In this document: positions 41,341-52,744 of the stretch, one piece after another
Numbering within the stretch: the stretch's first letter is position 1
How the letters are laid out: every line of letters starts with the position of its first letter
Source of the DNA: Bretschneidera sinensis
Taxonomy: Eukaryota > Streptophyta > Magnoliopsida > Brassicales > Akaniaceae
Length of the DNA: 64,000 bases
Assembly (NCBI GenBank): GCA_023935145.1
Contig: CM043705.1
Location: 53,917,584 to 53,981,583 of the forward strand
Direction of reading: 5' to 3'
Notes under the pieces: generated by a model
The model's input: the letters and a program-made list of their open reading frames with translations, nothing else
Databases searched by the model: none
What the model was told of the DNA's origin: nothing
Made by a program: the position numbers and the translations under genes

Positions 41341-43411
41341 TTAATTAGGCCTATGCTAAATAAAACTCCATATGAATTATGGAAAGCTAGAAAGCCTAAT
41401 ATCTCTTATTTTCGTGCTTTTGGTTATAAATGCTTTATCCTAAATAATAATAAAACTAACTTGGGTAAATTTGACTTAAAGACCGATGAGGAGATGTTCT
41501 TAGGATATTCAACCTCTAGTAAAGCTTATAGAGTCTTTAAGATAAGAACTCTAATGGTTGAAGAATCCGTACATGTAGCCTTTGATGAGTCTAACCTAAT
41601 TAGTGGTAGAGTAGTCTCTTTTAATGATGATGCAAATTTTTTTCCAAGAATGGAAACAACTACTCCCATTGTTAACCCGAAGAAGAGCCAACCTCAAACA
41701 AGTAGAGAGGTAGAAGCTCTCAATCTTGATCAACCATCTATAAGTCAACAAGAGGATAACCTTCCCAAAGATTGGAGGTATGTGATTTATCATCCAATTG
41801 ATCAAGTGATTGGTGATCCTTCACAAAGGGTAAGAACTCGATCCTCTATTAGAAATATTTGTAATTGTGTAACTTATTTATCTCAAGTAGAACCTAAGAC
41901 TTTTGTAAAAGCTGAAAAAGATGTTGATTGGATAAATGCTATGTAAGAAGAATTAAATCAATTTGAAAGAGAAAAAGTATGGAATCTAGTTCCTAGACCA
42001 AAGAATCACACTATAATAGGAACTAAATGGATATATAGAAATAAAATGGATGAAAATGGAATAGTGACTAGGAACTAGGCTAGGCTAGTTGCTAAGGGAT
42101 ATAATCAAGAAAAATGAATAGATTTTGATGAGACTTATGCTCCCTTAGCTAGACTAGAAGCCATTCGTATGTTATTGGCCTTTGCATGCTTTGATAAATT
42201 TAAGCTATTTCAAATGGATGTAAAAAGTGTCTTTTCAAATGGTTTTATAGAAGAAGAGGTGTATGTTGAGCAACCTCTTGGATTTGAAAATCCTAGTATT
42301 CCAAACCATGCATATAAGCTTTCTAAAGCTCTCTATGGGTTGAAGCAAGCTCCAAGAGTATGATATGAAAGACTAAGTAAGTTTTTTGCTTGAAAATGGT
42401 TTTACAAGAGGAAAAATAGACACAACCCTCTTCACAAAAATGACACACTACTAGTCCAAATATATATTGATGATATTATATTTGGTGCTACTAATGAATC
42501 TATGTGTCAAGAGTTTGCTAAGTGCATGCAAGGTGAATTTGAAATGAGCATGATGGTAGAGCTTAGCTACTTTCTTAGACTTCAAATCAAACAATTAAAA
42601 GATTCATCAATCGATCAAAGTACACCAAGGACCTATTAAAGAGGTTCATGACGGAAAGCTCAAAGTCAATTGGCACTCCTATGAGCACTTCTACAAAACT
42701 TGACCTAGATGAGGAAGGCAAGTGTGTAGATACTGAAACTTATAGAAGCATGATAGAAGCTTTATTTTATCTAACTGCAAATAGTCTTGATATAATGTTC
42801 AGTGTATGCATGTGTGCTATATTTCAAGCTAATCCTAAGGAATCACATGTAATTGTAATAAAAGAATCCTTAGATGCCTACAAGGTACTCAAAACCTAGG
42901 GTTATGATATTATAGAAAATCAACTTTTAAGCTTGTAAGATATTCAGATGCTGATTTTGTGGGTTGTAGACTAGATACAAAAAGCACAAGTGGAACATGC
43001 CAATTCTTAGGTACAATGCTAACCTCTTGGTTTTCTAAGAAAAAAAATTCGATTGTACTATCAACCACAGAAGCAGAATATATAGCAATCGAAAGTTGTT
43101 GTGCACAGGTGTTGTGGATGAAACAACAATTAGAAGACTATGGCATGAATTTTAAAGATATACCAATTCATTGTGATAACACTAGTGCTATCAACTTAAA
43201 TAAAAATCATATTCAACATTCTAGAACCAAACACATAGAAATTAGACATCACTTCATAAGAGACCATGCTCAAAATGGTCATATTAAACTAGAATTCACT
43301 CAGCCAGAAGATCAAATAGCTGATATTCTTACAAAACCCTTAAGTAAAGATAGCTTTTGCAAGATTAGACTATTGATGGGCTTGAAAGACTATGATAAAA
43401 TGTATGTTTGA
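41341..43411 (+). pseudogene. Element A integrase C-terminus, reverse transcriptase and RNase H
   Basis: Resumes with NKTPYELWKARKPNISYFRA (integrase C-terminal part) and runs 197 codons. After a TAG at about 41944, RT follows with [35 protein letters not shown] and IYIDDIIFGATNE, where the motif is YIDD rather than YVDD. RT is spread over three frames with several stops. RNase H is the best part (42959-43411, 150 codons): [60 protein letters not shown], ending MYV-stop at 43411. It provides the intact reference for the region disrupted by an insert in element B. Confidence 0.87.
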
Positions 43412-43560
43412 CTGCATCAACATTCATCATATACATATTGACATCTAGTGAATGAGTATCAACTCTTATTTAATATATCTCTCACTCAAGATGGCATAGA
43501 TAAACAATTTTGTGCTAAAATTCCAAGTTGGAGCTTAAACTTTTAAGTTTTTTAAAGGAA

Positions 43561-43828
43561 CCAATCGACTAGTAGCATGACCCCAGTCGACTGGTATTCA
43601 CTGTCCATTTTACCAGTCAACTAGTACAAGTACTATAAGACATTGTTTGGAGCCAAAATTTGAAATTTTGGTGGCCTACCCAGTCGACTGGTCTGTTTCT
43701 ACCAGTTTACCTAGTTAACTGGTGTCCTAAACCAGTCAACTGGTATGTTAAAAAGATCCCCAAATTATGAAAGACCTAGTCGATTGGTACCTTAACCCAG
43801 TCGACTAGTGTCGTGATTTTATAAATAG
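43561..43828 (+). promoter_or_regulatory. Internal promoter-like module upstream of ORF3 in element A
   Basis: About nine copies of the CCAGTCGACTGG-type motif, more decayed than in B, lie between 43561 and 43809. The last ends 8 bp before TTTATAAATAG (43818-43828). The ORF3 ATG is at 44031, about 205 bp downstream. Spacing and order match element B. The leader also shares CACGCCATTTTTGAAAACC-like sequence with B. Confidence 0.7.
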
Positions 43829-44030
43829 TCTCTTCAGATTTTTCAATTTTCACGCCATTTTTGAAAACCTTAAGTTTTCTCTATCTAGAAAAACCTTGAT
43901 TTCGGTCCAAAATTTCTAAAAAAACAACCCATAGAACCTTCAATCATACACTAAATCATCCAGTTTTCAACTTTTCATGGTTGAAAACTCCACATTTCCC
44001 CAAATCTCTCTAAAACAATTTTTCTCAAAA

Positions 44031-45238
44031 ATGTTTGAAAGAATACGCATCAAAACCGCTGTTGGAGGACCTCACACGACTAAAAGGCCTTGGCATCGAA
44101 TGCTAAGGGGAAGGGGGTTATTGGTTCATCGAGTAAGAAGGCACAAACTGAGCTCGATGACTCGTTCTTTTAGAGCCCCGTCGCAAATAGCAGGTAAAAT
44201 TTCGTCATCCGTAACAATAAAATCATGACGAGTAGATTCTTCGGTTTCAATTCTATCAGTCATGTAGATTTTGATATTTTACCTGCTTTCGAGGAGATAT
44301 AGTTGATACTACTTGTCAACATTCACCAAAATTTTTACCTTCGCCTAATTCACCAATTTTACGCCAACTTAGTTAAACCGAGTCCACTGCCTTTTAGGTT
44401 TAAGATCAGTGTTATGGGAGTAGAATTCAAGGTGAATACTGATCTTCTGGTCAATATTCTAAAGATCCATGTTGGAGGGGTCCAATGGAGTCTGGATGGA
44501 TGGCTAGACAACTTTGATTATGAGGAATCATGCCAGATTGTTAGGGGTGACCCTAACTATATCTTTAGGCCCAATACATTTCATCACTGTAGTGACATGT
44601 CCCTCGACTCAAAGCTGTTTAATCTCATTGTTAGCTGGACCATTTACCCAAGATTTGAGAGTCAGGGCTATCTTTCTAAGATAGATGTGGTATTGATTTG
44701 GTGTCTCAAAATAGGATACCATTTCAATATTTTTCCCCTATTGCTTGCCAACATGATTAACAGCGAAGCAAGTGACTCTAGCTGCCTCTCATATAGGATG
44801 CTCATCACTCTGATCCTCCAGCATTTTTTGTGTCCCCCTACCCGCCTCAGAGGCTCAGAACATCGACCCCAAGAACATCCATAATGTCTCTTCTCTGAAG
44901 AAGATAGGGTGCATGATCTGAGATGGAATGATCTACTCTAAGGCTGGGAGGAACATTCGGATCGGCGAGGATTATAGCAACGAAGAGGACGATGATGTTC
45001 CTGGTATGGTGGCTCTAGTGTTGGTTAGGCTAGCTACGATGACATTCTACAGGCTATTTTGAGCCTCTAGCTATCCATACAGTTCGGGTTCTAGAGCTTG
45101 AACTCTTCAGTCGATCACATCAATTGCAACCTTCGCAAACTCATAGATGATTTCGAGTTACACCAGGAGCACACGAAGGGCTCTTTGGCTGAGCTTTGGG
45201 ATCTTCTTCGAGATAGATCTGATTCCCTCACTTGCTGA
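44031..45238 (+). pseudogene. ORF3 of element A, broken copy
   Basis: Homologue of the intact ORF3 in B. It begins MFERIRIKTAVGGPHTTKRP, loses frame soon after, and can be followed through FGFNSISHVDFDILPAFEEI. The longest surviving frame is 44303-44884: VMGVEFKVNTDLLVNILKI, WSLDGWLDNFDYEESCQIV, LIVSWTIYPRFESQGY, LLLANMINSEASDSSCLSYR. The acidic and heptad-like C-terminus is recognisable but frameshifted, ending near 45238. Conservation of the central domain between A and B shows this is a real coding unit of the family. Confidence 0.82.
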
Positions 45239-45935
45239 GATTTTGTTTTATCATTTTGTTATGTACATATAGCTTTTAGATATTTTAGCACGAACATTCA
45301 TTTTCATTGTATACATTCATGTATTGTACTCATACAGCTTCTTAAAAGCTCATATTAAATGGATGAATCTATATCTTTATACTGGTTTATGTTTTTTAGA
45401 ATTTAGCTCATATATATTGATTTTATGCTATATGGTTGCTTGGGTTAAACTATTCGTACTTGACTATATGCTTTAACTGCTTATACTAGCGTAGAAACTT
45501 CTGATTCTTCCCGAGAAGTCTTCCCAATTCTGAATCATGCCTAGTTTTTGGACACAAGTTTTTTTTTTTGCCTTATCTTCATGGTTGTGGTGTTTATTTT
45601 GTTTTTTTTTGAGTTTACACCCCTTTTTTTGCTGTTTCCAAAACAGGGAAGAAAAATGAGAAAAATCAATGAAAACAAGAAAATTGAATGTAAACTTAGA
45701 ATAAAACATAAATTTAGGGGGAGATTTGCTCCGACCATGTTGATAAATGTAATATTGTCTTGCATTTCTTAGTTAGGTTGATATAACTGTATTTAAACTG
45801 CATTTGAATGCATAACAGGTTGGTTTTTATCAGGAAAACAGAGGAGACTCTATCCAAATTTTTCTAAAAACCAACACTTAGTTTTTAAAACTGTTTTTTC
45901 CCTCTTAGTTTTGTCATCATAAAAAAGGGGGAGAA
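45239..45935 (+). other. Element A 3' non-coding region with polypurine tract
   Basis: No coding content. T-rich runs near 45560-45612. The polypurine tract AAAAAAGGGGGAGAA lies at 45921-45935 against the 3' LTR. Confidence 0.75.
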
Positions 45936-47073
45936 TGTTGACCCATATTTGACTTTAATAATGACAAAACACTACTCTAATTGCACTAACAGTTTTATCT
46001 AAGTATTTAAGCAGTAAAAGCATTTAGTACGGAAACAAGATGCAAGAACTCAATGCGATTCAGACACCAAAACTAGACAAAAGATCTATAATAGGCATTA
46101 AGGTAATTGAAACAATTGTAAATCTCTAATGTTCAATTATATAGCTTGATTTGTGGCTTTACTTACAAAAGAATATGACAAAACTAAAAATACAAAAATT
46201 TTCTAAGTCAAAAACTATTTTTGAAAAGAAAAACTGGGTTAAAGGACAACCCAGTCGACTAGGATATGGGACAAAAAGTTTCCAGTCGACTGGTGTTGAG
46301 GACCTAGTCGACTGGTCTTCTGTCCCAGTTGACTGGCACTCAGCCTTAGCCTAAAAAGTGAAAAATCTTCACTTGACCCAGTCGACTAGTACAAGGACCC
46401 AGTCAACTGGTATTAAAAAATATGATCGTTTGAGACGCGGGACTTGAGCATTTAATGCCCCAAACCTACCAAGTCAATTTTAAATGACCATATTGATTCA
46501 AGGCTATATAAACCCACTTCAATGAGCATTTAAACAAGAAGAGAATACATTGAATGCACAAGATAGCTCATTAATACTCAAAAAGCTTTGAAAAATTTAA
46601 TGTTGAGCCATTCATCAAGATTGTTCTTGAAAGAGAGATATTATTCATTTGTAAAAGCACTTATTGTTATCTCTCTACCGTTTACTTTACAACAAATTTC
46701 ATTTATTGTAAAGAGAAAGAGTTGGTATAACTCTTAGAGTGTTTAGGATTAAACACTTCATTGTAGCTTTCGTGAGGAAGAGATCGGTTGTAAGGTTTGT
46801 GCAACACTCGTGAAGTTGTACAACTAAAGTTTTAGTTGATTACTTCAAAGAGGTTCCTTGAAGAAAGTGGATGTAGGGTCGTAAAGAATCTGATATTGTC
46901 GAACCACTATAAACGAAGTTTGCATTTTCTCTTCCTTAAACTCTTTTACTTTCAAGCATATTATTTGTTTGTGTGCTTTGTACATTTAACTATTTAAAAA
47001 CTTGCAAAGTAATTGGCAAAAGTTTTTTTAAAACCCAATTCACACCCCTCTTGAAGTTGAACCTCAGTTTACA
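45936..47073 (+). repeat. 3' LTR of element A
   Basis: TGTTGACCCATATTTGACTT to CCTCAGTTTACA. Carries the palindrome array at about 46252-46405 and a CTATATAAACCC box near 46504-46515. Followed by CCTAT, the likely aged target duplication. Confidence 0.88.
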
Positions 47074-47078
47074 CCTAT

Positions 47079-47385
47079 TAATTTCAAAAGTCTCCATCTA
47101 CTTGCCTTTCTTTAGAATTCTCTACTTTTCCATCCACTCCAATATTTCTTTTAAAGACTCATTTGCAACCTATAGGTATTATATCTGCAGGTGCATCAAC
47201 CAAAGTCCATACTTTATTAGACTATATGGAATTGATTTTAGATTTCATGGCTTCTAGCCACTTCTCATAATCGATGTTTGGCATTGCTTCTTCATAGTTA
47301 GAAGGTTCCTTATCATCTATAAGGTGTACCACTAGGTCACTATTATACAATTATCAACCTAAATAATAAGCTTCTAAATGTATGT
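47079..47385 (-). pseudogene. Copia remnant G, RT N-terminal fragment
   Basis: The minus strand reads DDKEPSNYEEAMPNIDYEKW, then MKSKINSIQSNKVWTLVDAP and IPIGCK, the classic start of copia RT, with frameshifts and stops beyond. It is the downstream continuation of the integrase fragment at 48864-49375, separated by a solo LTR. Confidence 0.72.
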
Positions 47386-48863
47386 TTTAACTCGCAAGTG
47401 CATAGGATCAAACAAATAGTATAGCTAGCAAATACGAGATCATTCCCACGAGGATTGGATTAATTGTGTTTAAATATAATTTCCTAAAGCTTCTATCTAA
47501 ATGAAACAAAAAATAATAGAATTGAATAAACAGCAAAGATTGCACTAGTGAAAGAAAATCGTAAAACTGTTTTGACACTAGAATTGAAATAATGAGAAAA
47601 TAAGTTAAGGCTTCAATATTCACCACTAATCATCATCTTTAAAGCAAACGACTTGTACAATGCTACAAACTAGATTTAGATGCTTAATGTTTACCAACCT
47701 AAGGGCATGATATCTACTCCTTAAGCTATTGATTTCCCTAAGCAACAAGTTAGGCATAGGTATCCACTAACTCTTTTCATTCTCAAAGTATTTAGCATGG
47801 TATTAACTAAGTTGCACTTCAAAAAAGCATAAAACAGTATAAATAAACAAACACACGAAGCCTTGAACATGGAATCTATTATGGTTTTTCATGTTGATTA
47901 ATCCCAAGAACCCATAATTGGTTCCTTTGTCACTTAGTGTAGGTACAAGACTTGGTCAACTAAATTTACCTAGATGACAATCTCCATACAACACATGTAT
48001 ATAATGATCAAGCATAACACATAAGCCGTATGAAAAATGAAATAAAACTAGGAATTAATCAATTAAGCATCACAAAAAAAATTATAATTAAGCACATCGA
48101 AATCCTTAAGAAGACATGACTAGGGCTTCAATCGAGCCCGAACTAAAATATTTAGTTACACATAATTCTAATGAAAAATATCCTCATCATAAAAAATATA
48201 GATAAACGAAAGGAAAGAAAACTCCTCTATGATGATAATCCTCAGAGAATAAGAGCTCATATGCGTGAAGATGGCCACCGTAGAAGAAAATATAGTAAAA
48301 TAAAATTGTTCCACAAAACCCTAGCAATTGAATATGTGCTTATTTTTTTCCCTAGACATATTTAGGCACTCAATTTCATTTTCCAGCTGTGTAAATCCCA
48401 AAAAAAAAATCAGAATTTAATAACTTATTCACGTTTGTCATGTTGAAATCACGCACAACCTGACATTTGTCTACTAAAATTGCCATAAATTTCTCTAGAA
48501 AAATTATATTTATGAGCCGTAAACTTCTCTAGAAAATAGACATTCATATCTTTCCAAGAATATATGGCTAATCTCTTGGTTCTTCCTAAATCAATACAGT
48601 TTAATCCGTAAAAATAACTGATCTGTACGGGAAATTCTGACAATTTAGTGAAGCTCATTTTTCACAATTTGCTACTGACAACATGACTTAGCAAAATTCT
48701 CAATTTTTCTTTAACAGTCTAAAAATGATGGGTTTTGTTGCACTCCTCTTGGGAAACCTGAAAGCATATAAAACACTACAAAAGATCAAGTTGTAACAAG
48801 GCTAAAGGATTAATGTATGCAAATTAAGGGGATTGAATGTGTGACGTTCAATGCTTATCAGTC
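47386..48863 (-). repeat. Probable solo LTR related to element C's LTR
   Basis: An approximately 1.5-kb block interrupts copia G. On the minus strand it begins TGATAAGCATTGAACGTCAC and contains CCCCTTAATTTGCAT. It also holds the CTAACTTGTTGCTTAGGG / TTAAGGAGTAGATATCATGC block that is characteristic of element C's LTR, and it ends near ACTCGCAAGTGCAT read on the plus strand. No internal region or second LTR is seen. Borders are approximate and no target duplication was recognised. Confidence 0.6.
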
Positions 48864-49375
48864 GCCATTTATGATAAATTCATATCTCTTTGGAGCCTTG
48901 GGTATTCTGCTAGATCTACAAACTAGTTATGTATTAGGAAGATCTATTTGTCATGTTCTTCAATATGAACAGAACTAGGTTGTGGTTCTTATGACACTTC
49001 ATCAAGATCTATCTTCTTCCTAATGTTCCCTTCTAGCATAAAATCGTTTTCTAAAAAGGTTTCATAATTGGAAATAAACATCTTTTGTTCTTGAGGATAA
49101 CATAAATATTATTCCAAACTCTCTTTAGGATATCCCACAAACCTACATTTGTCAGACCTAGTTCCCAATTTGTTTGTATGTTACTTCTTTACATAAACAA
49201 GACAATCCCAAATCTTAATGTGCTTAAGAATAGCTTTCCTCTATTTCCATATCCCATATAGTGTTTTAGGTACTGCCTTTAAGGAAACATTGTTCAATAA
49301 ATATGCAACAGTCAAGAGGGCATATTCCCAAAAGGACATAGAGAGACCGATGTAACTCATCATAGCTCGTACTAT
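48864..49375 (-). pseudogene. Copia remnant G, integrase C-terminal part
   Basis: The minus strand reads RAMMSYIGLSMSFWEYALLT and VAYLLNNVSLKAVPKTLYGI, then a GTRSDKCRFVGYPKE-type block. This is the region following the catalytic Glu in copia integrase. Several stops make it a relic. It is continuous with 50101-50153 across the MITE-like insertion. Confidence 0.78.
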
Positions 49376-50100
49376 GAGTGCGTTTGGGTCTGCTGTGTTG
49401 TAGCTGCACTGGTGCCAAAAGTGTTGTGAGATGGCTGGTACCAAAAGAGCTGTGAGAAGTGCTGTTGCTAAAGGCTCAGTATAGCATTTGATAAATTGTC
49501 TTGCAAAAACATTGTGAAAGTATTGTGATCAATAATAATGTTTGGTAATTGTATTCTTAATAGTGCTATAAAACTATAAAATTATTAAAATAGACAGTTT
49601 TAATGAATAATTTATTAACTAAAAAGGTATTCTTTATTAACAAAAAAAAGAAATTATTCATTATCTAATAATAATTAGCAACTTTATATTAATAAGATCA
49701 TTTAATACTTAATAATAAAATAAAAAGTATCTACAACCTCTGTTTTCTTTGGCTGCTTCTTCCAACTGCTATTTTCATGACCAAGCTCGTTGTTAAATGA
49801 GGATTAAGGGTTTAGATAATTTGAATATATAAGGAGTTAGATGAAAAATAGTGAAATGTGGTAAGGATAGTTTCGGTTTCACATAAAATTCATTAAAACT
49901 TTAAGAGTTACCCAGTCAAGCACGTTTTAAAAGCTCTTCACCCTTGGTTCTAAAAAAAAGGGATTTTTAGCTTTCCATTGCAGATATTTTTGGAGAAGCT
50001 GTAGTAGTGAAATTTTGCCAAACAATAATTTCAGGAAAAACAATCAAATCTATTTCCACCAGCTCTTTTTCTGTGGGCAAAAACGTTCCAAAATGCACCC
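49376..50100. mobile_element. MITE-like element, about 725 bp
   Basis: It interrupts the integrase relic exactly: the flanks read TTLLDI and VRAMMSY when joined. Terminal inverted repeats are GAGTGCGTTTGG at the left end and, at the right, the complement of GGGTGCATTTTGG. A 3-bp TAT is duplicated at both sides (49373-49375 and 50101-50103). No transposase is encoded. The TIR style and 3-bp duplication suggest a PIF/Harbinger (Tourist-like) non-autonomous element, but the classification is tentative. Confidence 0.7.
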
Positions 50101-50153
50101 TATATCTAATAGAGTATGATTCCTCATTTTGGACACATCATTCAACTGCGGTA
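50101..50153 (-). pseudogene. Copia remnant G, integrase core scrap
   Basis: The minus strand reads PQLNDVSKMRNHTLLDI, the region around the catalytic Glu (normally NGVSERRN-like; Glu is Lys here). It is cut off at 50154 by the chromovirus LTR. Confidence 0.7.
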
Positions 50154-51084
50154 TTATAACGACCCATCCTGGGTTGGCTACCCCCGAGACAGTGTTGTCA
50201 CATTCTAAAATCCCAACAAGACACATATATGCAACAATATAAAAACATCAACTGAAATTATCTACATACATAAATCTCAACCCTCAACAGGGGAGTTACA
50301 TTATTAAGATCTCAACTGAAACATTATATACAACATATTATGCATGAATATTTACAAATATTTTTATTTTTTTTCCATTAGTTTGAAGATGTGGACCATG
50401 TGGCTTACAGATAATGATGCAGTCTGAATCTCAGCTCACCAAACTATCTGTATAATTCATGCACAATGAATCTCACCAATCTATCTCAGCTCACCGATCT
50501 ACAGATAATGACGCAGTCTGAATCTCAGCTACCTAAAATTATTTAACAATGAGTGAGCTTCACAAGCTCAGTGAATTAAATTTACTAGAAGTATTCACTT
50601 TGTAAAATTTCAGTCACATATTGTAATTCAATTGTTCAAATAGTCTTCCAATATTCATTCATCTATATCTCATATAATTCAATAATAGCATTCTATTATC
50701 ACTACTCATATCATAATCCTTATCATTTATCAATCTATTCTTAAGTTAATCATCAAATATATAAATATTTCTTCTCATATATTTAATCATCTTGAGACAA
50801 TCAATTCAACCTCATAATTATCTCGTTATGAAGTTCACAACATATAATCAATCATTCAGATAATTCTTATCATATCATACTTTCATATTGTTTCTTATTA
50901 TATCTGTCTCTCGGTGAGACTTATTCATCTATCAATAAATTCAAAATCAAGAATAACACTTTAGCATCTCAAGCAATAATAATCAATATTTAAAACAAAC
51001 GCAATGCATGAATTTAAATTATCAGATCATTTCATATTATCATTTAGGAACGTCTTCCCACATGTCGACATGTTTTAGATTAGA

Positions 51085-51325
51085 TCGGCTGCCTTCACAG
51101 TTCTTTTATTTTCAGCATATACCAGCTTCCACGGTTCTTCTATTTTCATTTAGACCGGCTGCCTTCTCGATTCTTTTATTTTCAAGATAGACTGGCTACC
51201 ACGATTCTTTTATTTTCATTTAAACCGGCTACCTTCCCAGTTCTTTTATTTTCAGCATATACTGGCTACCATGGTTCGTTTATTTTTATTTAGAGTGGCT
51301 ACCTTCCTGTTCTTTTATTTCATGC
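51085..51325. repeat. Minisatellite of about 35-bp units in the chromovirus LTR
   Basis: About seven imperfect units of roughly 33-38 bp built on CCGGCTACCTTCCCAG followed by TTCTTTTATTTTCA. Units alternate between two subtypes (CCTTC and CCACG variants), suggesting a 70-bp higher-order pair. Confidence 0.85.
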
Positions 51326-51537
51326 ATATAAACAATAATATGAAATATGCATATGAGCAATAAATAAAACAAGCATACATTCAAGCAGTCAATTTAGCTA
51401 TCCAGATCTTCCTCAAAATTATTATTTTTATCATATTCATTAAATTATCTCCTCATATATCATATCAAATTATCAATCATAGCTTGTCAATAATTTCATT
51501 TATCCTTCCATTATATATTTCATCAACTCATTATTTC

Positions 51538-51542
51538 ATTAA
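51538..51542 (+). repeat. Target duplication ATTAA, left of element D
   Basis: ATTAA before the TGTTGATA LTR start, repeated at 57791-57795. Confidence 0.9.
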
Positions 51543-52516
51543 TGTTGATATTTGTCTAAGTTTTAAAGATGGTTTAAACATGGTTAAAGTTTAAACCAAG
51601 GTTGGAAGAATAAATTTCAGCATGTTGAAGAAGTGCACACAAGTGTGCGCGGCACCTTGGAGCAAGGCAAAGGTAGGCACACTAGTGTGTGCGCTTAAGT
51701 ACACAAGCTGGAAAGTATGTGCATCAGGTCAGGCCGCGGCCCAGCTTTGTCCAAGCCACAGCGCACAGCATGGGGGAATGCTTGAAGAAGGCCAGGCCGT
51801 AGTGCACCCTACCCCAGGCCGCGGCGCACAGAGTGGCAGCAAGTGTGTCCTGTTTTAGACCGCACCTTGCCCTATTTAAAGCCGCACCTTCAAGGCACAC
51901 ATAGTCCATTTTATTCAGCCTTTGTTAAGAACGTGCAGACATGTCCAAAACGCATAGCATCACTTAGGGTTGATCAAGGGCCATGGTTGAGTGGTCATCA
52001 AGATCTAAGGCTGGAGATTAACTCTCAAGATTGGACAAGAAGTTGGTGCACTATATAAAGGGTCACCTAGCTTCATTCTCAACATAACATTGTGACGTAA
52101 TTTGAGATCAATTGTAAAGAGTACCAAGACACAATACAAGAGAGAATTGTGTGAGAGTGCAAAGACACAAAACACAAGAAGGACTCATTGTAGTAAGGAT
52201 GGTTGTAAAGAGAGAGTAGCATAGATTTGATAGAGAGTATTGTAATAGTTCTTATCATCTTCTTTCTTCTCTTCTTGGTTTCTTCAAGAACTTGAGGTTT
52301 CTTGAAGAGGGTTACTGGATTGTAAAGAACCATTGATTTAGTACAGAGAGTTCAGAGAAACTCACGGGGACATAGGCTATTGCCGAACCTCGATAACAAT
52401 TGCTTGCCTTCTTTTCTTTCTTACTTTGGTTGTTGTATCTTTTCTTTACAAGTCATTTTAGACTTGGGTGTTTGGAAGATCACCACCTAGGCATCTTGTC
52501 AAGGTGATTTCCAATA
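51543..52516 (+). repeat. 5' LTR of element D
   Basis: TGTTGATATTTGTC to GATTTCCAATA. U3 is GC-rich with short palindromes (CACACTAGTGTG 51678-51689, GGCCGCGGCC 51732-51741) and repeated GCACAC/GTGCGC words. TATA box CTATATAAAG at 52051-52060. Confidence 0.9.
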
Positions 52517-52744
52517 GTGGTATTAGAACTAGTACAGCCGGATGTCAGAGGAAGAACAAGAAGGTGACAGAGCCAAGACTCCAAGCATCAAAGTTCAACT
52601 TCTTGGGTGATTCAAGAAATGAGTAAAGATCAAGATCATATCATGTTCTTGAGAGTGATTCAAGAACGATGTTAACATCCATCTTTGATCGTGTTCTTGA
52701 GGTTGAAGAAAGCATTTGTGGGTATTGCATAAATCTGGGATCTT

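Larger units (their letters stand above)
22625..47073 (+). mobile_element. SIRE-like Ty1/copia LTR retrotransposon A (host of nested B and C)
   Basis: LTRs at 22625-23752 and 45936-47073 (TGTTGA...TTTACA), tRNA-Met primer site, polypurine tract and the order gag, protease, integrase, RT, RNase H, then a third ORF. Flanks CTTAT and CCTAT match at four of five positions, as expected of an aged 5-bp target duplication. Element B interrupts integrase between 26561 and 35893, and element C interrupts it again between 36293 and 41341. Removing both leaves about 10 kb, a normal SIRE size. Numerous stops and frameshifts show the element is dead. The pol-distal ORF3 and RT style place it in the SIRE/Maximus lineage. 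Confidence 0.87.
50154..51542 (-). repeat. Chromovirus E LTR, left part
   Basis: Begins TATAACGACCCATCCTGGG on the plus strand, resembling the GGGTCGTTACA end common in Del/Tekay-type chromovirus LTRs. It continues with AT-rich sequence and a minisatellite (51085-51325). Interrupted at 51543 by element D and resuming at 57796. No second LTR lies in the window, so the assignment rests on the adjacent chromovirus pol and on terminal sequence. Confidence 0.55.

Noticed and set aside
45473..45772. Overlapping small frames on both strands near the 3' end of element A, some with hydrophobic stretches
   Set aside because: T-rich non-coding DNA before the polypurine tract. The hydrophobicity follows from TTT codons, and there is no equivalent in element B.
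51622..52058. Short cysteine-containing open frames in the LTRs of element D
   Set aside because: They lie in the GC-rich U3 of an LTR, are not conserved in frame between the two LTRs (compare 56918-57332), and have no start context.
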